From: RUG754 sp041856085
GTDB lineage: Bacteria > Bacillota > Clostridia > Peptostreptococcales > Anaerovoracaceae
Length of the DNA: 15,136 nt
Reading direction: 5' to 3'
NCBI GenBank assembly: GCA_041856085.1
Contig: JBHAFL010000150.1
Location: 1 to 15,136 of the forward strand
The position numbers and the translations under genes were made by a program. Under the pieces are notes generated by a model. That model was not told where the DNA came from. It worked only from the letters and a program-made list of their open reading frames with translations, and ran no database searches. Shown here one piece after another: positions 1 through 7,263 of the stretch; within the stretch, counting starts at the first letter, position 1; each line of letters starts with the position of its first letter.

Positions 1-65
1 CAAGGCTTATCGGCTCGCAGCTAAAAGCCGACGCCTCACGCCGCATAGCCGTGTGCGACAAAAAA
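1..65. other. Sequence downstream of fabZ, no gene seen
   Basis: This is the 3' flank of the fatty acid operon on the minus strand. It contains a six-base-pair inverted repeat (TCGGCT at 10-15 with AGCCGA at 26-31, loop of 10), but on the minus strand no run of T follows, so I do not call it a terminator. The true end of the operon may lie beyond the window. A decamer here, ACGCCTCACG at 31-40, also occurs in reverse complement at 11850-11859 upstream of the yjiH-like gene. Confidence 0.4.
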
Positions 66-506
66 TTATCTGCTCTCATCTGCCATAATCGCGAAAGATA
101 TCTCGGCTTCGACCGCCGTTTTGCCGTTAACTCTTGCGATTGCGCTGCCGAAGCCTGCGCCGCCCCTCACGGCTTTCAGCTCGCAAAAAAGCTCGAGTAT
201 GTCGCCCGGCAAAACCGGCTCCTTGAATCTGCAATTTTTAACCCCGCCGAATACCGGAATTTTGCCGCGGAATCTCTCCTCGGACAAGAGCGCAATCGCC
301 CCCGTCTGCGCTAACGCCTCGAGTATGAGCACCCCCGGCATTATATGCTTATCGGCGAAATGCCCCGCGAAATAAGCCTCGTTCGCAGTGACGCACTTGA
401 TACCCTTAGCCCATTTTCCCTCTTCCATATCCTCTATCCTGTCTACAAGAAGAAACGGGTATCTGTGCGGAATTATCGCCTGTATCTGATTCGAATCCAA
501 TTTCAT
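66..506 (-). CDS. fabZ: 3-hydroxyacyl-[ACP] dehydratase FabZ
   Basis: FabZ removes water from 3-hydroxyacyl-ACP to give trans-2-enoyl-ACP, the third step of each elongation cycle in the cytoplasm. The 146-residue product is a single hot-dog domain of usual length. It has PHRYPFLLVD at residues 13-22, the catalytic His49 in the GHF motif and catalytic Glu63 in the ILEALAQ helix. I chose ATG at 506 because GGGGG at 515-519 lies 8 nt upstream. A TTG at 530 and an ATG at 512 (which overlaps the fabF stop as ATGA) are in frame, but neither is well spaced from a ribosome binding site. With this start the gene begins 2 nt after fabF, so the two are probably translationally coupled. It is the last gene of the operon. 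Both prolines usually present in the GHFPxxPIMPG loop are replaced here (GHFADKHIMPG). No FabA-type isomerase features are visible. Confidence 0.95.
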   Translation of the reverse strand: MKLDSNQIQAIIPHRYPFLLVDRIEDMEEGKWAKGIKCVTANEAYFAGHFADKHIMPGVLILEALAQTGAIALLSEERFRGKIPVFGGVKNCRFKEPVLPGDILELFCELKAVRGGAGFGSAIARVNGKTAVEAEISFAIMADESR

Positions 507-508
507 TA

Positions 509-1750
509 TCATATCCCCCTGTTCCTGCAAAAAATAAGAGAAGCATTATGACCCCCGAAGCCGAGAGAGTTGGACATTACATAATCCGTGTCTATCTCTT
601 TACCGAAATTAGGAACTATATCGAGATCGCAGTCGGTGTCGAAGTGCTCGTAGCCCACCGTAGGCGGAGCGAAGCCGGCATTGAGAGCCTCAATCGCAAG
701 GATAGCTTCGACAGCTCCCGACGCCCCGAGAAGGTGTCCCGTCATCGACTTGGTCGAGGATATTTTTAGCTTCCCCGCGGCTTCCCCGAAAGCGAGTTTA
801 ACCGCTCTCGTCTCGCATCTGTCATTGAGAGGCGTTGACGTGCCGTGCGCGTTGATATATCCTATCTGCTCAGGCGACGCTCCCGCGTCAAAAAGCGCGT
901 TTCGCATACACTGTGCGGCTCCTGAGCCGTCCTCGGCAGGAGCTGTCATATGATTCGCGTCGCAGCTTATACCGTAGCCCGCAACCTCGGCTATGATTTT
1001 TGCCCCTCTCCTTAGAGCATGCTCATATTCCTCCAGTACGAGCACGCCCGCGCCCTCGCCCATTACGAAGCCGCTCCTCAGCCTGTCGAACGGTATGGAC
1101 GCCCTGTCGGGGTCGCTCTCCTCGGACAGCGCTTTCATCGAGGTAAAGCCGCCGATACCGAGCTCCGAAATGCAGCTTTCGGCTCCGCCTGTGAGACAGA
1201 TATCCATATAGCCGTCCTTTATCTGCCTGTATGCCTCTCCTATCGCATTCGCCGCAGATGCACATGCCGTGACAATGCACTGAGCCCCGCCTCTCAGACC
1301 GAATCTTATGGCTATAAGGCCTGCCGCCATATTCGTAATCGCCATAGGCACGAACAGCGGCGAAACCTTGTCGAAGCCCCTCTTAAGGCCCTTGTAATGC
1401 TCCTCTTCGATGGTCGGAAGCCCGCCTATGCCGCTCGAAACGTTTACCGAGCAGCGGCTTCCGTCTTCTTTAGCCATATCGATACCGCTTTCTTTCATAG
1501 CCTCTTCAGCCGCTATAAGGGCGAGCTGCGCGAAGCGCGCGGTTCTCCTCGCTTCCATCTTATCCATATAGTCCTCGATATTGAAGTTTTTCAGCTCGCC
1601 AGCCACTTTCACCTTATGCTGCGAGGTATCAAACCCGCGTATGAGGTCTATCCCGCAGACGCCGTTTTTTGCGTTAATCCACATTTCTTTCGCCGTATTC
1701 CCAATCGGCGATATCGCACCCGTTCCGGTAACTGCAACTCTTCTTTTCAT
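509..1750 (-). CDS. fabF: Beta-ketoacyl-ACP synthase II FabF
   Basis: FabF condenses malonyl-ACP with a growing acyl-ACP, the chain-lengthening Claisen step. The 413-residue protein has the full thiolase fold and the Cys-His-His triad of condensing enzymes: Cys163 in TACASA, His302 in NAHGTSTPLND and His339 in TKSMTGHLLGASG. The glycine-rich C-terminal NSLGFGGHNAS loop is present. Length matches the family (about 410). The ATG at 1750 is preceded by a strong AGGAGG six bases away. A 26-bp gap separates it from fabG upstream, and fabZ follows at once. It is the only KAS I/II enzyme in the operon. If the genome has no FabB, FabF must also elongate any unsaturated intermediates. Confidence 0.97.
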   Translation of the reverse strand: MKRRVAVTGTGAISPIGNTAKEMWINAKNGVCGIDLIRGFDTSQHKVKVAGELKNFNIEDYMDKMEARRTARFAQLALIAAEEAMKESGIDMAKEDGSRCSVNVSSGIGGLPTIEEEHYKGLKRGFDKVSPLFVPMAITNMAAGLIAIRFGLRGGAQCIVTACASAANAIGEAYRQIKDGYMDICLTGGAESCISELGIGGFTSMKALSEESDPDRASIPFDRLRSGFVMGEGAGVLVLEEYEHALRRGAKIIAEVAGYGISCDANHMTAPAEDGSGAAQCMRNALFDAGASPEQIGYINAHGTSTPLNDRCETRAVKLAFGEAAGKLKISSTKSMTGHLLGASGAVEAILAIEALNAGFAPPTVGYEHFDTDCDLDIVPNFGKEIDTDYVMSNSLGFGGHNASLIFCRNRGI

Positions 1751-1776
1751 AAGATTCCTCCTCAGTCGGCGTCTCT

Positions 1777-2517
1777 CTAAGCTATCGACATACCGCCGTC
1801 TACCGATATAACCTGACCCGTGATATATCCCGCTTCCTCACCTGCGAGGAAGCCCACCGCGCTCGCGATATCCTCAGGTCTGCCTATCTCTCCTAAAGGT
1901 ATAAGCGCGCCCATATCCGCGCCTGCTTTTTCGCCGAGAGCCGCCGTCATGTCCGTCTCTATGAAGCCGGGTGCGACGGCGTTTACAGTGATTCCCTTTT
2001 TAGCGACTTCCTTGGCAAAGGATTTCGTGAGTCCGATTATCCCCGCCTTGCTCGCGGCGTAGTTCGCCTGACCGGCGTTACCCATCAGCCCCACCACGCT
2101 TGAGATGTTGACTATCCTGCCGTATTTGCTCCTCAGCATAGGTCTGCTCACCGCTTTCATCATAAAAAAGCTTCCCTTGAGGTTGGTGTCTATGACAGCT
2201 TCGAAGTCTTCCCCGCTCATAGTCATAAGAAGCCCGTCCTTAGTTATCCCCGCGTTATTCACTAAGATATCCACGCTGCCGAAAGCATCGATCGCCGCCT
2301 TGACGAGCGCGGCGCAGTCTTCTTCTATGCCGACGTCTCCGCGGACGAGCAGCACCGAAGCTCCTCTTTCCCTGCACAGTCTCGCCGTTTCCTCGGCGGC
2401 TTCTCTGCCGTTTCTGTAGCTTATGACGATATCCGCGCCCCTTGCCGCCAGCTCTGCGGCGCACGCTCTTCCTATTCCCCTGCTTCCGCCCGTCACGATA
2501 GCAACTCTTCTTTTCAT
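1777..2517 (-). CDS. fabG: 3-oxoacyl-[ACP] reductase FabG
   Basis: FabG reduces 3-ketoacyl-ACP to (R)-3-hydroxyacyl-ACP with NADPH. The 246-residue protein is a classical short-chain dehydrogenase/reductase. It has the dinucleotide-binding TGGSRGIG at residues 9-16, NNAG at 87-90, catalytic Ser140 in NISSVVG, and Tyr153/Lys157 in the YAASK motif. The PGFIETDMT segment after the active site and the C-terminal DGGMSIA tail are typical of FabG rather than of other SDR enzymes. Its ATG overlaps the fabD stop by one base (TAATG), with GGAGG seven bases upstream inside the end of fabD, which points to translational coupling. Confidence 0.96.
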   Translation of the reverse strand: MKRRVAIVTGGSRGIGRACAAELAARGADIVISYRNGREAAEETARLCRERGASVLLVRGDVGIEEDCAALVKAAIDAFGSVDILVNNAGITKDGLLMTMSGEDFEAVIDTNLKGSFFMMKAVSRPMLRSKYGRIVNISSVVGLMGNAGQANYAASKAGIIGLTKSFAKEVAKKGITVNAVAPGFIETDMTAALGEKAGADMGALIPLGEIGRPEDIASAVGFLAGEEAGYITGQVISVDGGMSIA

Positions 2518-3449
2518 TATTTTTCCTCCAAAAAATCTCCGACCTTGATGAGGTCTTCGTATTTTTCTATGTTCATTACCCGTATGTTTTTTGCCGTCTT
2601 TCTCACGAAGCCCGATAGCGCCTTGCCCGGTCCGATTTCGATTATCCTGTCTATGCCTGAGCTCTCCATTGTCTCGATTATATCCTGAAAATATACGCTG
2701 CCTGATATCTGGCGCACGAGCAGCGACCTGAGGTCTTCGTCCTCCCGTTTCTCTCTCCCGACCGCGTTCAGGAGCACGGGAAATCGCATTTCTCCGAGAC
2801 AGATTTTTTCGAGCGCCGCCTTAAGCTTTTCGCCTGCCGGCTCCATAAACGGTGTATGAAAAGGGCCGCCTACGCTTAGGGCTATCGTCCTGCCTCCCGC
2901 TTTTTTTATCGATTCCGATATTCTCTCTATCGCCGGAAGCTCGCCGGCTATGACCGTCTGACCCGGGCAGTTATAGTTGGCTATGTATGCCTTGCCGGCT
3001 TCGGAAGCCTCTTCAACAAAGGCTTCCAGAGCTTCCCTGCTCACATTTAACGCCGCCGCCATACTAAAATCCGTCCCGCTTGCGGCTTCCGCCATCGCCT
3101 CGCCTCTCACGGTCACGAGCCATAATGCCGTTTCTGCGTCAAACACCCCCGCGCTATACAGAGCGGTATATTCCCCGAGGCTGAGTCCTGCCGCGGCTTC
3201 CGGCTTAATCCCTTTAGCTTCTAATATTTTATTAAGCTCGCTAAGCACGCCTATTCCGAATGCAACCATAATCGGCTGGGTATTTTCCGTCCGCGAAAGC
3301 TCCTCCTCCGAGCCCTCGAAGGCTATCTTTCTTTTCTCTAAGGGCAGCAGGTCGAACACCTCTCGGAAGCTTTCGCTCCTCATATAGAAATCTTCGCCCA
3401 TTCCCACTGTCTGGCTTCCCTGACCCGCAAACAATATTCCTAATTTCAT
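2517..3449 (-). CDS. fabD: Malonyl-CoA:ACP transacylase FabD
   Basis: FabD moves malonate from CoA to the phosphopantetheine arm of ACP, supplying the extender unit. The chosen product is 310 residues, as usual for the family. It starts MKLGILFAGQGSQ, carries the nucleophile Ser90 in GLSLGEY (the GHSLGEY motif with Leu in place of His) and His198 in VGGPFHTPFM, and keeps the QTVIAG segment. An in-frame ATG at 3473 would add eight residues that do not look like FabD. The ATG at 3449 has GGGAGG just upstream and puts the family's conserved N-terminus first, so I prefer it. The gene then begins 14 bp after the FabX-like gene ends and overlaps fabG by one base. Confidence 0.95.
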   Translation of the reverse strand: MKLGILFAGQGSQTVGMGEDFYMRSESFREVFDLLPLEKRKIAFEGSEEELSRTENTQPIMVAFGIGVLSELNKILEAKGIKPEAAAGLSLGEYTALYSAGVFDAETALWLVTVRGEAMAEAASGTDFSMAAALNVSREALEAFVEEASEAGKAYIANYNCPGQTVIAGELPAIERISESIKKAGGRTIALSVGGPFHTPFMEPAGEKLKAALEKICLGEMRFPVLLNAVGREKREDEDLRSLLVRQISGSVYFQDIIETMESSGIDRIIEIGPGKALSGFVRKTAKNIRVMNIEKYEDLIKVGDFLEEK

Positions 3450-3453
3450 AATA

Positions 3454-3459
3454 CCTCCC
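3454..3459 (-). promoter_or_regulatory. Ribosome binding site that decides the fabD start
   Basis: GGGAGG on the minus strand ends four bases before the ATG at 3449. It supports the downstream start over the in-frame ATG at 3473, which has only GGAG about 11 bases upstream. Confidence 0.6.
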
Positions 3460-3463
3460 GTGC

Positions 3464-4492
3464 TCACTCCCATACGGCGCTAAGCTCCGTCATAAGTTTT
3501 TTTACCGTAGTCATTTCTCTCAGCTTGCCGCCCTTAGCCCCGCAGAAAAAAAGCCCGTTTTCGGAATCCCCGTAGTATGCGCTTATAAGCGCCTGTGTGA
3601 GGCAATAAGGCGTGCTCGACGGCTTGCAGGTTCTGACGCACGATACGCAGCTTTCGGGCGGGATTCTGCCGCCGCTCTCAATCCTGTCGGTGAGAGGGCT
3701 CCTTATCGCTCTCCCCGACATTCCCACGGGGCTCTTTATTATGACGATATCCTCTTCTTTCGCATCGATTATCATCTTCTTAAAGCCCTCTGTCGCGTCG
3801 CATTCCTCCGTTGCGATGAATCTCGTCGCAAGCTGAACCCCGTAAGCGCCCGCCGCCATCAGCTCTTTTATGTCCTCGGCTTCGAAAACGCCGCCCGCGG
3901 CAAACACCGGTATGTCTCCCGCGGTTTCGCACACTTCTCTCACTATCTCCGCGAGCTTCTTCGTCTCCCCCGACAAAAGCTCCTCTTCCTTAAATCCGAG
4001 ATGTCCGCCCGCCTCGCTCCCCTCGACGATGATAAAATCCGGCTTCCGGCTGTAGCCTGCTCCCCATTTTTTTATCATCGCTGCCGCCGCCTTACAGCCT
4101 GAGACAATCGGGGCAATCATAACCTTGTATCCTTTTACTATTTCAGGAAGACCGAGCGGGAGCCCTGCCCCGCTTATCACGGCATCTATTCCCGCCTCGC
4201 AGGCGGTTTTCACCATTTCGGCATAGTTTCCCGTCACAACCATAGCGTTTATCGCTATAAGTCCGTTGCCCTCCGCAATATCGCGAGCCTTTTTTATCTC
4301 TCTTATGAGCGCCCTCTTGTTCGCCTCGAGGTTATCGGTCAAAAAATCCTTTTCTCTGAAACCTATATCCGCCGTGGATATTACCCCCATACCTCCCTCG
4401 AGCGCGACGTGCCCCGCGAGGTTTCCCATAGATATTCCGACTCCCATTCCGCCCTGTATTACGGGAATCCGAAGCCTATCTAACGTTTTCAT
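3464..4492 (-). CDS. FabX-like flavin-dependent oxidoreductase (nitronate monooxygenase superfamily) with C-terminal cysteine cluster
   Basis: This 342-residue FMN-type TIM-barrel protein belongs to the same superfamily as FabK and nitronate monooxygenase but is longer. The N-terminal flavin-binding segment is IPVIQGGMGVGIS (residues 9-21). The putative catalytic His164 lies in VEGSEAGGHLGF, and AAGGVFEAEDI and QLATRFIATEECDA follow. A C-terminal extension has Cys282, Cys285, Cys289 and Cys297 (a CxxCxxxC pattern plus one), with Cys317 further on. This layout, including the KSPVG and RI(E)xG segments before the cysteines, matches my memory of Helicobacter pylori FabX, an FMN and [4Fe-4S] acyl-ACP dehydrogenase/isomerase that makes unsaturated fatty acids. 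The gene overlaps fabK by 17 bp, with only a weak binding site, and sits inside the fatty acid operon. Automatic annotation would probably read nitronate monooxygenase or a second FabK. The family is firm, while the FabX-type activity is inference. Confidence 0.75.
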   Translation of the reverse strand: MKTLDRLRIPVIQGGMGVGISMGNLAGHVALEGGMGVISTADIGFREKDFLTDNLEANKRALIREIKKARDIAEGNGLIAINAMVVTGNYAEMVKTACEAGIDAVISGAGLPLGLPEIVKGYKVMIAPIVSGCKAAAAMIKKWGAGYSRKPDFIIVEGSEAGGHLGFKEEELLSGETKKLAEIVREVCETAGDIPVFAAGGVFEAEDIKELMAAGAYGVQLATRFIATEECDATEGFKKMIIDAKEEDIVIIKSPVGMSGRAIRSPLTDRIESGGRIPPESCVSCVRTCKPSSTPYCLTQALISAYYGDSENGLFFCGAKGGKLREMTTVKKLMTELSAVWE

Positions 4493-5387
4493 ATTCTCTT
4501 ACCATATTTTCAAATATCGTCCTGAGCGGCAGAATTTCTTTTACCATACCGCTCGACTGCCCCGCCATAAGCGAGCCGTTTTTTATGTCCCCGTCGATAA
4601 CCGCCTTTCTCAGCGAACCGAGGGTGAATTTCTCAAGCTCCAGCCTGTCTGCTCCGGCTTTTTCCATTGCGAGATATTCCCTCGCCATAGGATTCTTAAG
4701 TATCCTGACGGGCGCGCCTGCGCTCCTGCCCGTTACTGTCGTATCGTTATCTTTAGCGTTCAATATCGCCTTTTTATAGTTTTCGTGAATAGGGCATTCC
4801 ACGCTCGCCAGCAAGCAGGTTCCAAGCTGAACCCCCGCCGCGCCTAAGATAAACGCCGCCGCCATCTGTCTGCCCGAGGCGATTCCTCCCGCCGCTATTA
4901 CGGGTACTTCCACCGCGTCCGATACCTGAGGAATAAGCGACATCGTCGTCTGCTCTCCGATATGTCCGCCGCTTTCGCAACCCTCGGCGATAATTCCGTC
5001 CGCCCCGAGAGAAGCGAGCCTTTTCGCCAGCGCCACGGACGATACTACGGGAAAAACCCTCGCGCCGGATTTTTTCCATATATGCAGATATTTCCCCGGA
5101 TTGCCGGCGCCCGTGGTAACGACCTTAACTCGCTCTTCGGCGATTATCTCCGCCATTCTGTCGGCTTCCGGATTCATAAGCATCAGGTTCACTCCGAACG
5201 GCTTGTCCGTCAGCTCCTTGCACCTCAGTATATGGCTTCTGAGCTCTTCCGCTTTCATACCGCCCGCGCCGATTATCCCGAGCGCGCCGCTGTTTGACGC
5301 TGCCGCGGCAAACTCTCCCGTGGCGATATTCGCCATACCTCCTTGAAAAATCGGAAATTCTATATTCAATAATTCGTTTATCTTCAT
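4476..5387 (-). CDS. fabK: Enoyl-[ACP] reductase II FabK
   Basis: FabK reduces trans-2-enoyl-ACP with NAD(P)H through FMN, the last step of the elongation cycle. It replaces FabI in many Firmicutes. At 303 residues it is a little under the typical 310-320. The flavin-binding FPIFQGGMANIATG (residues 11-24), the active-site His142 in EGCESGGHIGE, AAGGIASGRQ (165-174) and GVQLGTCLLAS (185-195) are all present. The C-terminal region lacks the cysteine cluster seen in its neighbour, which helps to assign this copy as the true FabK. It follows fabH after 17 bp. Its AAAGGA lies very close to the ATG (about one base), shorter than usual, so translation may depend partly on coupling to fabH. Confidence 0.92.
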   Translation of the reverse strand: MKINELLNIEFPIFQGGMANIATGEFAAAASNSGALGIIGAGGMKAEELRSHILRCKELTDKPFGVNLMLMNPEADRMAEIIAEERVKVVTTGAGNPGKYLHIWKKSGARVFPVVSSVALAKRLASLGADGIIAEGCESGGHIGEQTTMSLIPQVSDAVEVPVIAAGGIASGRQMAAAFILGAAGVQLGTCLLASVECPIHENYKKAILNAKDNDTTVTGRSAGAPVRILKNPMAREYLAMEKAGADRLELEKFTLGSLRKAVIDGDIKNGSLMAGQSSGMVKEILPLRTIFENMVREYENVR

Positions 5388-5404
5388 ATCCTTTTAGTTT
5401 TCTC

Positions 5405-6418
5405 CTAAGCTCTCGTAATATAAATCGCGCCGTAGGTAAGACCCGCTCCGAAGCCGGCGCAGACCAGCCTGCTCCCGCTTTTCAGCCTGCCCTCAAGCTC
5501 CATATCCCTGAGCGCTATAGGTATGCTCGCCGCCGAGGTGTTCCCGTAGCAATAGAGATTCTTATAGAAGCTGTCTCCGTTTTCACTTATCTTTTTAGCC
5601 ACGTTGTCGATTATTCTCTCATTCGCCTGATGGCATACGAAGCTGTCGACGTCGGCAGAGGTTTTGCCCGACGCAGCCATCACCTTTTTTATGACCTCCG
5701 GCACCTTGCTCACGGCGAACCTGTACACCTCCTGACCCTGCATAGCTATAGACGCTCCCTCTCTTCCGCAATGGAGCACCTCTCTGTCCGATATGACGCC
5801 GCCCGCAAACGAAAATTCGCTTTTATCGTCGTATTCCACTACCGCCGCGCCGGCGCCGTCCCCGAAGAGAACGCAGGTAGTCCTGTCGTTCATATTCATA
5901 AGCGGCGATATCCTCTCGCTGCCTATTACGAGGGCATAGCTGTTTTTCGCTCCCGAGGCTGCGGTCGGCGGGGCGCAACAAGACGCCTCTCCGCCTTTAT
6001 CCGCGAAGCCTTTCGTTCCGTCGCGGCGTACTGCGCCGAGGATTCCGTTCGCGACATTGCAGCCGATTGTGAAGCCCGCGCATGCCCCGTTAAGGTCAAA
6101 TGCGAGCGCGTCTTCCATAAGCCCGAGCCGTCCCGCCACGGTGCAGGCTACGGCAGGCGTGAAATCGTCCGGCGTAAAGGTCGATACGATGCACAGTCCT
6201 ATATCTTCCCTATCTATGCCCGCGTTTTTAATCGCCTCAGCCGCCGCCTCGCTCGCCATATCCGCGTTGGTTTTCGTCTCCGCAAAAAATCTGCTTCTGA
6301 TTCCGGTTTTTTCTCTTATCCATTCGTCGCTCGTATCGACGATTTTTGCCAGCTCGCCGTTTTCGACTTTCCTTTCGCCGACTGACTTGCCAAGCCCGAT
6401 TATCCTAATTCCGCCCAT
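5405..6418 (-). CDS. fabH: Beta-ketoacyl-ACP synthase III FabH, with an unusual insertion
   Basis: FabH starts each chain by condensing an acyl-CoA, usually acetyl-CoA or a branched primer, with malonyl-ACP. The 337-residue protein has the Cys-His-Asn triad: Cys113 in NGACAGF, His263 in VCHQANERI and Asn293 in YGNTSAASIP. The INDYxR-like DTSDEWIREKTGI segment (residues 28-40) and FGDGAGAAV (185-193) are also present. Compared with Escherichia coli FabH, about 27 extra residues lie between the active-site helix and the YALVIGSE strand (roughly residues 131-157), including paired Cys147-Cys148. The gene overlaps accA by 14 bp. It sits at the junction between carboxylase and synthase genes, which fits its role as the entry point. 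Primer preference cannot be read from the sequence. Confidence 0.95.
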   Translation of the reverse strand: MGGIRIIGLGKSVGERKVENGELAKIVDTSDEWIREKTGIRSRFFAETKTNADMASEAAAEAIKNAGIDREDIGLCIVSTFTPDDFTPAVACTVAGRLGLMEDALAFDLNGACAGFTIGCNVANGILGAVRRDGTKGFADKGGEASCCAPPTAASGAKNSYALVIGSERISPLMNMNDRTTCVLFGDGAGAAVVEYDDKSEFSFAGGVISDREVLHCGREGASIAMQGQEVYRFAVSKVPEVIKKVMAASGKTSADVDSFVCHQANERIIDNVAKKISENGDSFYKNLYCYGNTSAASIPIALRDMELEGRLKSGSRLVCAGFGAGLTYGAIYITRA

Positions 6419-7217
6419 TATACCTGCCGATATCCCTCAACTTCTTATATCTTTCTTTCACGAGCTGCTCTCCCTTTTTTTTCATAAGCTCCCTGAGAGC
6501 ACGGTCGATTTCCCTCTCCATGCTTATGAATATCTTTTCTCGGTTCACGTGCGCTCCCTCGCCCTCTTTTATCACGACGTCACATATCCCGAGCTTCTCA
6601 AGCTCATCCGCCGTGAGTTTCATAGCCTCGCTCGCTTCTTCCCACCTCGAGGAGTCTTTCCAGAGAATTGCCGCGAAACCCTCAGGCGATAAGATCGAAA
6701 ATATGCTGTTCTCGAGCATTACAAGCCTGTCCGCAACCCCCAGAGCTAAGGCTCCGCCGCTTCCGCCCTCGCCTATGAAAAAGGAGATAATCGGAACCCT
6801 GAGTCCGGACATCAGTTGTATGGATCTGGCTATAGCCTCGCCCTGTCCCCCCGCCTCAGCCTCAATTCCGGGGTAGGCTCCCGGCGTATCTACAAAGGTT
6901 ATGACCGGCCTGTTGAATTTTTCAGCCTGGAGCATCAGCCTCTGCGCCTTTCGATATCCCTCGGGCCCCGCCATGCCGAATCTGTACTTGAGGTTGTCCT
7001 CAAGCGTTCTGCCCTTTTGATGACCGATTACGGTTACGGCTGTATCTCTGAAAAAGCCGATTCCGCCTATGACGCTCTCGTCTTCACCCCTGCTCCGGTC
7101 TCCCGCCATAGGAATAAAGTCCGTAATAAGCGCCTCTATATAGTCCGCCGTCGTAGGTCTTTCGTTATTCCTCGCGAGGCGAACTCTGTCGGCGGCGTTT
7201 AATTTCGTATTTTTCAT
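6405..7217 (-). CDS. accA: Acetyl-CoA carboxylase carboxyltransferase subunit alpha AccA
   Basis: AccA pairs with AccD to form the carboxyltransferase that moves CO2 from biotin to acetyl-CoA, giving malonyl-CoA. The 270-residue product belongs to the crotonase-like carboxyltransferase family. ERPTTADYIEAL is at residues 19-30, followed by IGHQKGR, FGMAGPEGYRKA, FVDTPGAYPG, the oxyanion-region GEGGSGGALALG and SPEGFAAILWKD. It lacks the roughly 50-residue N-terminal helical region of the Escherichia coli protein, as is normal in Clostridia. The start ATG has GAGGA seven bases upstream. A 46-bp spacer with a small hairpin separates it from accD, the longest gap in the operon. Its 3' end overlaps fabH by 14 bp. 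Confidence 0.96.
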   Translation of the reverse strand: MKNTKLNAADRVRLARNNERPTTADYIEALITDFIPMAGDRSRGEDESVIGGIGFFRDTAVTVIGHQKGRTLEDNLKYRFGMAGPEGYRKAQRLMLQAEKFNRPVITFVDTPGAYPGIEAEAGGQGEAIARSIQLMSGLRVPIISFFIGEGGSGGALALGVADRLVMLENSIFSILSPEGFAAILWKDSSRWEEASEAMKLTADELEKLGICDVVIKEGEGAHVNREKIFISMEREIDRALRELMKKKGEQLVKERYKKLRDIGRYNGRN

Positions 7218-7244
7218 AAGCTGTTCCTCACATATATCGCGTAT

Positions 7245-7262
7245 AATCGTATATAGACGATT
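7245..7262. other. Small intercistronic hairpin between accD and accA
   Basis: A six-base-pair inverted repeat (AATCGT at 7245-7250 with ACGATT at 7257-7262, loop of six) lies in the 46-bp gap between accD and accA. It has no T run, so it is not an intrinsic terminator. It could be an mRNA processing or stability element, but this is only a possibility. Confidence 0.35.
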
Positions 7263-7263
7263 C

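Noticed and set aside
1..65. Terminator of the fatty acid operon
   Set aside because: A six-base-pair hairpin exists but is not followed by a T run on the minus strand within the window.
507..530. The longer fabZ start at TTG 530, or ATG 512
   Set aside because: TTG lies within the fabF end with no binding site in place, and ATG 512 is only two bases from the GGGGG; ATG 506 is correctly spaced.
1019..1780. A 253-codon plus-strand open frame opposite fabF
   Set aside because: It is a shadow of fabF in a GC-balanced gene, with no family resemblance and no start signals.
3450..3473. The longer fabD start at 3473
   Set aside because: The added eight residues do not match the family, and the ATG at 3449 has the better ribosome binding site and N-terminus.
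5294..6385. A 363-codon plus-strand open frame opposite fabH
   Set aside because: It is antisense to a clearly real, motif-complete fabH gene and has low-complexity, Arg- and Ser-rich composition typical of a shadow frame.
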